From Pseudomonas monteilii NBRC 103158 = DSM 14164 (GTDB lineage Bacteria; Pseudomonadota; Gammaproteobacteria; Pseudomonadales; Pseudomonadaceae), in the NCBI RefSeq assembly GCF_000730605.1, contig NZ_BBIS01000015.1:46755-110754 (forward strand): a DNA stretch of 64,000 nt, given 5' to 3'. Made by a program: the position numbers and the translations under genes. Below the pieces are notes generated by a model that had not been told where the DNA came from, did not search any database, and worked only from the letters and a program-made list of their open reading frames with translations. Shown piece by piece: positions 57,884 to 64,000 of the stretch (positions within the stretch are counted from its first letter, which is position 1; every line of letters begins with the position of its first letter).

Positions 57884-57910
57884 GAAAAGTGATGTGGCGA
57901 ACTGCCGGGC

Positions 57911-59317
57911 CTAGCCCGGGTCGCGGAAGTCGGGGTGGAAGTTGGCCGGCACCGCAACGCTGACGCTTTCCCGGGTAGCGATGTCGATGCCTTCACTGGC
58001 CACTTCCGCCAGGAAGTCGATCTGCTCGGGTGTGATCACGTAAGGCGGCAGGAAGTAGACCACGCTGCCCAGCGGGCGCAGCAGGGCACCGCGGGTCAGG
58101 GCATGCTCGAACACCTTCAGGCCACGCCGCTCCTGCCACGGGTAGGCAACCTTGCCAGCCTTGTCCTTGACCATCTCGATGGCCAGGGCCATGCCGGTCT
58201 GGCGAATTTCGGCAACGTGAGCATGATCGGCCAGGTGTGCAGTCGCCGTTGCCATGCGCGTAGCCAAGGCCTTGTTGGCCTCGATCACGTTGTCCTGTTC
58301 AAAGATGTCCAGGGTCGCCAGCGCTGCAGCACATGCCAGCGGGTTGCCGGTGTAGCTGTGCGAGTGCAGGAACGCGCGCAGGGTCGGGTAGTCGTCGTAG
58401 AACGCCTGGTACACCTTGTCGGTGGTCAGGCAGGCGGCCAACGGCAGGTAACCACCGGTCAGCGCCTTGGACAGGCACAGGAAGTCCGGGCGGATGCCCG
58501 CCTGTTCACAGGCGAACATCGTGCCGGTGCGGCCAAAGCCCACGGCGATCTCGTCGTGGATCAGGTGCACGTCGTAGCGGTCGCAGGCCTCACGCAGCAG
58601 CTTGAGGTACACCGGGTGGTACATGCGCATGCCGCCAGCGCCCTGGATCAGTGGCTCGACGATCACGGCGCTGATGGAGGCGTGATGCTCGGCCAGGGTC
58701 TGTTCCATGGCCTGGAACATGTTGCGCGAGTGCTCTTCCCAGCCCATGCCCTCGGGGCGCAGGTAGCAGTCGGGGCTGGGCACCTTGAGAGTGTCCAGCA
58801 GCAGCGCCTTGTAGGTTTCGGTGAACAACGGCACATCGCCCACCGACATGGCGGCAATGGTTTCGCCGTGGTAGCTGTTGGTCAGGGTCACGAAGCGCTT
58901 CTTGCCTGGCTTGCCGACGTTCTGCCAGTAGTGGAAGCTCATCTTCAGCGCCACTTCGATGCACGACGAGCCATTGTCGGCGTAGAACACCCGGTCGAGC
59001 CCGGCTGGGGTCATGGCCACCAGGCGCTCGGACAGCTCGATCACAGGCTGGTGGCTGAAACCGGCCAGAATCACATGTTCCAGCTGGTCGACCTGGTCCT
59101 TGATGCGCTGGTTTATGCGCGGGTTGGCATGGCCGAACACGTTGACCCACCAGCTGCTCACCGCGTCCAGGTAGCGCTTGCCTTCGAAGTCCTCCAGCCA
59201 CACGCCTTCGCCGCGCTTGATCGGGATCAGCGGCAGCTGCTCGTGGTCTTTCATCTGGGTGCAGGGGTGCCACAGGACCTTGAGGTCGCGTTGCATCCAC
59301 TGATCATTGAGGCCCAT
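57911..59317 (-). CDS. bioA: Adenosylmethionine-8-amino-7-oxononanoate aminotransferase BioA
   Basis: 468 residues from the ATG at 59317, preceded by AGGAGA. PLP enzyme of biotin synthesis that uses SAM as amino donor to make 7,8-diaminopelargonate. The PLP lysine is Lys284 in [23 protein letters not shown] carries the PLP Asp, and [11 protein letters not shown] and [15 protein letters not shown] are family signatures. The frame extends 36 codons upstream without support. Other bio genes are not in the window. Confidence 0.94.
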   Translation of the reverse strand: MGLNDQWMQRDLKVLWHPCTQMKDHEQLPLIPIKRGEGVWLEDFEGKRYLDAVSSWWVNVFGHANPRINQRIKDQVDQLEHVILAGFSHQPVIELSERLVAMTPAGLDRVFYADNGSSCIEVALKMSFHYWQNVGKPGKKRFVTLTNSYHGETIAAMSVGDVPLFTETYKALLLDTLKVPSPDCYLRPEGMGWEEHSRNMFQAMEQTLAEHHASISAVIVEPLIQGAGGMRMYHPVYLKLLREACDRYDVHLIHDEIAVGFGRTGTMFACEQAGIRPDFLCLSKALTGGYLPLAACLTTDKVYQAFYDDYPTLRAFLHSHSYTGNPLACAAALATLDIFEQDNVIEANKALATRMATATAHLADHAHVAEIRQTGMALAIEMVKDKAGKVAYPWQERRGLKVFEHALTRGALLRPLGSVVYFLPPYVITPEQIDFLAEVASEGIDIATRESVSVAVPANFHPDFRDPG

Positions 59318-59396
59318 GGGCACTTCTCCTGGCTTTGCGGCGTGGTTCGACCGCGTAAGCCTAAGCAATGCCGCAGGGCACGACAACCGCTTGCGT

Positions 59397-59888
59397 TCAA
59401 TGGCGGTGGGTGCCGGTCCATTCAAGCTTGCGGATGTGTACGGTCCCTGCCTGCGAGGTGGAGATGGTCAGCCGCCGGAAAGGCCCATCGATCACCTGGT
59501 GATAGGGAGACGTCGCAATAGGCCCGGGGCGCAGGTCACGGACGCCGTAGCCTTCCAGGGTGAGCCAGTAGAAGTGGCGCGGCGCCGGAGCAATCAGGTC
59601 GTAGTCATTATTGTCGGCATCGAACAGCATGTTCAGGTCGTCACAGAGGAAATCGCTGACCACATAGTACTCCAGCCGCAGGCATGCGACTTCCTGAGCG
59701 AAGGTGATCTCCACATCGCTGTGCTCACCAATGACCAGTTCGGTGCCGTCTTCGCCCTTGAACGCTTCATGAAAGCCGGTCCATGAGGTGCTGTTGGAGC
59801 GGATACTCAGGCCAGAGGCTGTTCGAAGCGTTTGCTTGTGCCACAAAAACTGCCGTTCGACGTGTTGAAAGTGCTCCTCGAAGATCAT
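59397..59888 (-). CDS. Hypothetical protein
   Basis: 163 residues from the ATG at 59888, with a strong AGGAGGG site upstream, so translation is likely. No signal peptide or membrane helix. The sequence is acidic and beta-rich in look, with SWTGFHEAFKGEDGTELVIGEHSDVEITF, DADNNDYDLIAPAPRHFYWLTLEGYGVRDLRPGP and FRRLTISTSQAGTVHIRKLEW. I do not recognise the family. It stands alone between bioA and the divergent amine oxidase-like gene, and its codon use is a little less GC-rich than its neighbours. Confidence 0.8.
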   Translation of the reverse strand: MIFEEHFQHVERQFLWHKQTLRTASGLSIRSNSTSWTGFHEAFKGEDGTELVIGEHSDVEITFAQEVACLRLEYYVVSDFLCDDLNMLFDADNNDYDLIAPAPRHFYWLTLEGYGVRDLRPGPIATSPYHQVIDGPFRRLTISTSQAGTVHIRKLEWTGTHRH

Positions 59889-60098
59889 GTTCGTGCCCTC
59901 CTGGCGGGGCTCTGGCCACCTTCGTCAGTTTCACTTGCCGCTGTGTGACCGGGCTACTGGCAAAAATGTCAGTTGCCAAAAGCACTTGATGTCACTGCGC
60001 TGGCAGGGTTGGCGGAGGTGACGTATTCTTAACGCATCTCTCTCGGGGCATTCCTGCCTCTTCCCGTATCTGTAACCTCTGACTCGGAGTTCGCCGAC

Positions 60099-61955
60099 AT
60101 GGCTGCTGCTTGGGTGCGCCTGTGCGCGTTGGTATTGATTGGTGTGTCCAGCGGCGCCGCGCTGGCAAAGGACAAGACGCCCACGGCAATTGTGGTGGGC
60201 GGCGGCCTGGCAGGCCTGACGGCAGCCTACGAGCTGCAGAACAAAGGCTGGCAGGTGACTCTGCTGGAAGCCAAGTCGGGCATGGGCGGGCGTTCGGGCC
60301 TGGCCACCAGCGAATGGATCGGCAACGCCAAGGCGCAGCCGGTGCTTAACCAGTACCTGGACCGTTTCAAGCTTGAAACACTGCCGGCGCCGGAGTTCGT
60401 GCGTACCCCCGGTTACCTGATCGACGGCGAGTATTTCAGCGCCACCGACCTGGCCACCAAGCAGCCTGCTACCGCCGAAGCACTCAAGCGCTACGAGAAA
60501 ACCCTCGACGACCTGGCCCGCTCCATCGACGACCCGCTGAACCCGCAGGCAACCAGCACATTGTTTGCCCTCGACCAGATCAACGTCTCCACCTGGCTCG
60601 ACAAGTTGCAGTTGCCGGCCACGGCCCGTCAGTTGGTCAACCAGCAGATCCGTACCCGCTACGATGAGCCGTCACGCCTCTCGCTGCTGTACTTCGCCCA
60701 GCAGAACCGCGTGTACCGTGGCGTCAGCGACCGCGACCTGCGTGCCGCACGCCTGCCGGGTGGCAGCCCGGTGCTGGCCCAGGCTTTCGTCAAACAGCTG
60801 AAAACCATCAAGACCAGCTCGCCGGTCACCGCCATTGTCCAGGACAAGGACGGGGTAACGGTAAAAGTCGGCAGCGTGGGCTACCAGGCCGATTACCTGG
60901 TCATGGCCGTGCCGCTGCGCGCCCTGGCCAAGATCCAGATGACCCCGGGCCTGGACAACCAGCACCTGGCAGCGTTGAAGGGCACCAACTATGGCTGGCG
61001 CGACCAGCTGATGCTCAAGTTCAAGAAGCCCGTGTGGGAAAGCCGCGCACGCATGTCGGGCGAAATCTTCAGTAACGCCGGCCTCGGCATGCTGTGGATC
61101 GAGCCTGCGCTCAAGGGCGGCGCCAACGTGGTGATCAACCTGTCCGGCGACAACGCCCGCCTGCTGCAGGCATTTGGCGACAAGCAGATGGTCGACCAGG
61201 TGCTGATCCGCCTGCATGCGTTCTACCCACAGGCCCGTGGTGCGTTTACCGGTTACGAGCTCAAGCGCTACAGCACCGACGCCGGCACCGGCGGCGCCTA
61301 CCTGGCTTATGGCCCAGGGCAGATCAGCAAGTACTGGCGCTTGTGGGAGCGCCCGGTGCAACGCATCACCTTTGCCGGTGAGCATACCGATGCCCTGTAC
61401 CCTGGCACCCTGGAAGGCGCCCTGCGCAGCGGCCAGCGTGCGGCCAGCCAGGTGCAGGACCTGTTGGCCGGCAAGTCGTTCGACCCGGCCAAAGCGGCGC
61501 CGGTTGCGGCGGCAGCGGCAGCTGGTGCGGTGGCCGCCAAGCAAAGCAAGGGTGGTTTCTTCTCCAATCTGTTCGGTGGTTCGTCCGACAAGGCTGACAA
61601 GGCGCCAGTGAAAGAGGAGCCGAAAAAGGTCGAAGAGGCCAAGCAGGACAAGCCGGGCTTCTTCAAGCGCCTGTTTGGCGGGGCGGACAAGCCGCAAGCG
61701 AAGGCAGAGCCGATCGCCAAGGCTGAGGAAGTGGCGCCGGCACCCGCGCCAGCTCCACAAGCCGCGCCGGCACCGGTTGCGCCTGCACCTGTGGTCAAGG
61801 AGGCGGCTGCCAAGCCAGCAGCGACCAAGGCGGCCCCGGCCAAGCATGCGCCGGCGCACAAGCCCGCGCACAAGCCTGCCGAGACCAAGAAGGCAACGGC
61901 CAAGTCCGAACCGACCAAGAAACCTGTGGCCAATACCCAGGCCAAGGCGGGTTGA
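60099..61955 (+). CDS. Exported flavin amine oxidase-like protein with Lys/Ala/Pro tail
   Basis: 618 residues. A signal peptide (about 1-23, VRLCALVLIGVSSGAALA) is followed by an FAD-binding Rossmann start TAIVVGGGLAGLTAAYELQNKGWQVTLLEAKSGMGGRS and the closing FAD motif ITFAGEHTDALYPGTLEGALRSGQRAA. These define a flavin amine oxidase/NAD(P)-binding superfamily protein. From about residue 460 there is an extension: a KGGFFSNLFGG motif (485-494), charged linker, a second GFFKRLFGG (520-528), then a Lys/Ala/Pro-rich tail. The substrate is unknown. The gene diverges from the 59397 gene; the FAD core has no recognisable substrate residues. Confidence 0.85.
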   Translation: MAAAWVRLCALVLIGVSSGAALAKDKTPTAIVVGGGLAGLTAAYELQNKGWQVTLLEAKSGMGGRSGLATSEWIGNAKAQPVLNQYLDRFKLETLPAPEFVRTPGYLIDGEYFSATDLATKQPATAEALKRYEKTLDDLARSIDDPLNPQATSTLFALDQINVSTWLDKLQLPATARQLVNQQIRTRYDEPSRLSLLYFAQQNRVYRGVSDRDLRAARLPGGSPVLAQAFVKQLKTIKTSSPVTAIVQDKDGVTVKVGSVGYQADYLVMAVPLRALAKIQMTPGLDNQHLAALKGTNYGWRDQLMLKFKKPVWESRARMSGEIFSNAGLGMLWIEPALKGGANVVINLSGDNARLLQAFGDKQMVDQVLIRLHAFYPQARGAFTGYELKRYSTDAGTGGAYLAYGPGQISKYWRLWERPVQRITFAGEHTDALYPGTLEGALRSGQRAASQVQDLLAGKSFDPAKAAPVAAAAAAGAVAAKQSKGGFFSNLFGGSSDKADKAPVKEEPKKVEEAKQDKPGFFKRLFGGADKPQAKAEPIAKAEEVAPAPAPAPQAAPAPVAPAPVVKEAAAKPAATKAAPAKHAPAHKPAHKPAETKKATAKSEPTKKPVANTQAKAG

Positions 61956-61960
61956 TTTAT

Positions 61961-62012
61961 TGCCAGTGCCGCCCCTTTCGCGGGTAAACCCGCGAACAGG
62001 CCGGCACTGGCA
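61961..62012. repeat. REP-like nested palindrome after the amine oxidase gene
   Basis: Outer 11-base arms (61961-61971 and 62002-62012) and an inner perfect pair (61977-61985 with 61988-61996, CGCGGGTAAACCCGCG) form a nested hairpin starting 6 bases after the stop. It probably serves as a terminator or REP element. Confidence 0.75.
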
Positions 62013-62072
62013 ACCTTGAACACCCCGGCTATCGTTAATGTTTCCTTAATGGGAAGGTTACAGAATAACTAT

Positions 62073-62091
62073 CGGATTTATCGATAATCCG
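62073..62091. promoter_or_regulatory. AT-rich near-palindrome upstream of the cytochrome b561 gene
   Basis: CGGATTTATCGATAATCCG reads the same on both strands apart from one extra T. It is centred about 85 bases before the ATG at 62167 in an AT-rich gap, a plausible operator. No known regulator site is identified. Confidence 0.35.
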
Positions 62092-62166
62092 AAGCAATTT
62101 TTTCCGCTTTTCTTCGATACATTTCGCGTTAGTCTGTGCACAGCTTTCACGGGGAAACACGCCAAC

Positions 62167-62718
62167 ATGCAACTGCGCAATTCATCTTCTCGCTACGGCG
62201 TGGTCAGCATACTCCTGCACTGGGGTGTGGCGCTGGCAGTCTTCGGCCTGTTTGGCCTGGGCTTGTGGATGGTCGGCCTCGACTATTACAGCCCTTGGCG
62301 CAAAGCCGGCCCGGACCTGCACAAGAGCATCGGCCTGGTGCTGTTGGCGGTGATGTTGCTGCGCGTAGTCTGGCGTTTCGTCAGCCCGCCACCTCCGGCG
62401 CCGGCCAACCATGGCGCCTTCACCCGCCTGGCGGCCAAGCTGGGGCATCTGGCCCTGTACCTTGGGCTGTTTGCGGTGATGGCGGCCGGTTACCTGATTT
62501 CCACCGCCGACGGCGTCGGCATTCCGGTGTTCGGCCTGTTCGAAGTGCCGGCATTGATCAGCGACTTGCCCGATCAGGCAGACGTGGCGGGTGTGATTCA
62601 CCTGTGGCTGGCCTGGGGCCTGGTCATTTTTGCCGTGCTGCATGCCCTGGCAGCGCTCAAGCACCATTTCATCGACCGTGACGCGACCCTGACCCGCATG
62701 CTGGGCCGCAAAGCTTGA
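62167..62718 (+). CDS. Cytochrome b561 family protein
   Basis: 183 residues, four membrane helices, binds two b-type haems. Candidate haem His residues lie in [54 protein letters not shown] and [24 protein letters not shown]. Related YodB/CybB proteins pass electrons in the membrane and often sit beside YceI-type proteins. The yceI-like gene starts 32 bases downstream, and the pair is probably one operon. Confidence 0.94.
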   Translation: MQLRNSSSRYGVVSILLHWGVALAVFGLFGLGLWMVGLDYYSPWRKAGPDLHKSIGLVLLAVMLLRVVWRFVSPPPPAPANHGAFTRLAAKLGHLALYLGLFAVMAAGYLISTADGVGIPVFGLFEVPALISDLPDQADVAGVIHLWLAWGLVIFAVLHALAALKHHFIDRDATLTRMLGRKA

Positions 62719-62750
62719 CCCTCAACCTCAATTGCATAGGAAGGAACAGG

Positions 62751-63329
62751 ATGTTGAAAAAGACTTTTGCCGCTCTGGCGCTCGGTACCGCACTGCTCTG
62801 CGCTGGCCAGGCCATGGCTGCCGAGTACAAGATCGACAAGGAAGGCCAGCACGCGTTCGTTGACTGGAAAATCAGCCACCTGGGCTACAGCTTCATCCAC
62901 GGTACCTTCAAGGACTTCGACGGTAATTTCACTTGGGACAGCGCCAAGCCTGAAGCCAGCAAGATCAACGTCGACCTGAAAACCGCCAGCCTGTGGTCGA
63001 ACCACGCCGAGCGTGACAAGCACATCGCCAGTGCCGATTTCCTCGACGTGAAGAAGTACCCGGAAGCCAAGTTTGTCTCCACCAGCGTCAAGTCGACTGG
63101 CGACAAGACGGCTGACGTGACCGGCGACCTGACCCTGCACGGCGTGACCAAGCCGGTCACCTTCAAGGCTACCTTCAACGGTGAAGGCAAGGACCCATGG
63201 GGCGGCGAGCGTGCTGGCTTTAACGCCACCACCACCCTGAACCTGAACGACTTCGGTATCAAAGGCCCGGGTGCTACTTCGCAGACCCTGGACCTTGATA
63301 TCAGTGTTGAAGGTGTGAAGCAGAAGTAA
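62751..63329 (+). CDS. YceI-family periplasmic lipid-binding protein
   Basis: 192 residues from the ATG at 62751, after AGGAAGGA. Signal peptide [23 protein letters not shown] with AMA cleavage site. The mature chain starts [37 protein letters not shown] and has [16 protein letters not shown] and [12 protein letters not shown], all typical of the lipocalin-like YceI barrel, which binds isoprenoid lipids. The P. aeruginosa homologue is secreted as PasP. Co-transcribed with the cytochrome b561 gene and followed by a strong terminator. Confidence 0.95.
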   Translation: MLKKTFAALALGTALLCAGQAMAAEYKIDKEGQHAFVDWKISHLGYSFIHGTFKDFDGNFTWDSAKPEASKINVDLKTASLWSNHAERDKHIASADFLDVKKYPEAKFVSTSVKSTGDKTADVTGDLTLHGVTKPVTFKATFNGEGKDPWGGERAGFNATTTLNLNDFGIKGPGATSQTLDLDISVEGVKQK

Positions 63330-63351
63330 GTGATGCTTCGGCAATAAAAAA

Positions 63352-63374
63352 CGCCGCCCATTGGGCGGCGTTTT
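63352..63374. terminator. Bidirectional terminator between yceI-like and rhlE genes
   Basis: An 8-bp GC stem (63352-63359 with 63363-63370), 3-base loop, TTTT on the 3' side and AAAAAA on the 5' side. It serves both converging genes. Confidence 0.9.
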
Positions 63375-63380
63375 CGTTTC

Positions 63381-64000
63381 TTAGCCTTTTCGGGTCAACA
63401 AGGCTGGGCGCTCACCGCGCGGGCGGCTTGGCAGGTCATCCAGCTGCTCAGGCGTTGGGTAACGGTCGAGCTTGGATTCCTTGCGGATGATGACCGGCTG
63501 TTTTTCCGGCTGGCGCGGGTTGCGCACGGCCGGCTCTTGCCGGGCGGCATCGTCACGGGCAGGGCGGCCACGGCCTGCGCCGCCGCCATCGCGACGGGCA
63601 CCGCTACCGTTGTTGGCGCGAGGCGGGCGTTTTTCGCCGCCGCTACCGCTGCGCTGCTGGCCACCACTGCGAGCCTGGCCCTGGCCACCGGCATTGCTGC
63701 GCTGGCCATTGCCCTGGCCCTGACCTTGGCTGGCACCACCACCTGGGCGGCGGTTGCGGCCCTGGTTCTTGCCCTGGTAGGGGCTGACGTAGTCAGCGCG
63801 GTTACCGAAGTTGTCGATATCGTCGTCCAGGAACTCTTCCGGGTCACGGTCAGCTGGCGCTTTCGGTACGCTGCTGTTGCTGGCCTGTTGCTGTTGCTGG
63901 CGCGGCTTCTTGTCACGCGGCTTGCGCGGCAGTTGTTGCTTGTCGCCGCTCTTTTCCTTGTCGGCTGGCTTGTCCGCAGCCTGCTGCTTGGCCTTGCCTT
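63381..64000 (-). CDS. DEAD-box RNA helicase RhlE-type, C-terminal tail
   Basis: The frame is open from the stop at 63381 to the window edge, about 206 residues. It contains only a low-complexity basic tail rich in Arg, Gly, Gln and Lys, with RGG-like stretches and DRYPTPEQLDDLPSRPRGERPALLTRKG at the end. Such tails are found on pseudomonad RhlE helicases, where they bind RNA and aid phase separation or RNase E contact. The helicase core is outside the window, so the assignment rests on the tail and on position next to the yceI-like gene. The frame chosen is the one with no stops; a 173-residue ORF in another frame is a shadow. Confidence 0.75.
   Translation of the reverse strand, partial: GKAKQQAADKPADKEKSGDKQQLPRKPRDKKPRQQQQQASNSSVPKAPADRDPEEFLDDDIDNFGNRADYVSPYQGKNQGRNRRPGGGASQGQGQGNGQRSNAGGQGQARSGGQQRSGSGGEKRPPRANNGSGARRDGGGAGRGRPARDDAARQEPAVRNPRQPEKQPVIIRKESKLDRYPTPEQLDDLPSRPRGERPALLTRKG

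Overview
The window looks like chromosomal DNA of a fluorescent pseudomonad of the Pseudomonas putida group. The grounds are high GC with GC-rich third codon positions, the medium-chain PHA cluster phaC1-Z-C2-D facing phaI-F, the pyrR-pyrB-pyrC' cluster with a catalytically dead dihydroorotase, a chp/pil chemosensory operon, and REP palindromes with the P. putida core (TGTGGGAGCGGGC...GCCCGCGAA). No rRNA, tRNA, CRISPR array, transposase, integrase or phage gene was seen. No stretch longer than about 300 bases lacks a gene.

Layout. 1-1110: end of the histidine utilisation operon (hutI, hutG). 1156-6684: a 5.5-kb gene for a leucine-rich-repeat protein with a C-terminal NEL-type E3 ubiquitin ligase domain. 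6855-8260: proline iminopeptidase and D-aminoacyl-tRNA deacylase. 8524-12829: opgGH (periplasmic glucans). 13078-15647: a polar amino-acid ABC transporter. 15765-16715: an AT-rich orphan Rhs-core gene. 16835-20841: two chemoreceptors. 20942-26936: a minus-strand series ubiE-ubiJ-ubiB, hisI-hisE, tatA-tatB-tatC and an RsmE-like methyltransferase. 27061-38538: the PHA region (granule-region protein, phaI, phaF, phaD, phaC2, phaZ, phaC1), interrupted by a second giant toxin-like gene at 27349-32046. 38807-41294: a DUF971 gene and hslVU behind a clear sigma-32 type promoter. 41434-47370: pyrC', pyrB, pyrR, ruvX, algH, tonB, gshB. 47524-56401: pilG, pilH, pilI, pilJ, chpA, chpC. 56463-64000: PAQR membrane protein, canonical rsmE, bioA, a small unknown protein, an exported amine oxidase-like protein, cytochrome b561, a YceI protein and the C-terminal tail of a DEAD-box RNA helicase.

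Most of the window is core genome arranged in tight operons with 1-8 base overlaps. The accessory content is three single genes, all on the minus strand, placed at junctions between core operons: the NEL ligase protein, the giant DUF6543-type protein and the Rhs protein. The two giants share an order of parts: helical N-terminus, hydrophobic stretch, Pro/Glu-rich linker, Tyr/Trp-rich beta module, then a different C-terminus (LRR-NEL in one, coiled coil in the other). They are the best candidates for a poorly described effector family. No secretion genes or immunity genes lie beside them.

Regulatory signals readable in the DNA include a sigma-32 promoter for hslV, a sigma-54 -24/-12 element upstream of phaC1, several intrinsic terminators and a perfect 34-bp REP inverted repeat between hslV and pyrC'. 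Several genes start at GTG or TTG (opgG, the ABC permease and ATPase, hslV, pyrC', pilI, pilJ), so simple ATG-based start calls would be wrong there.
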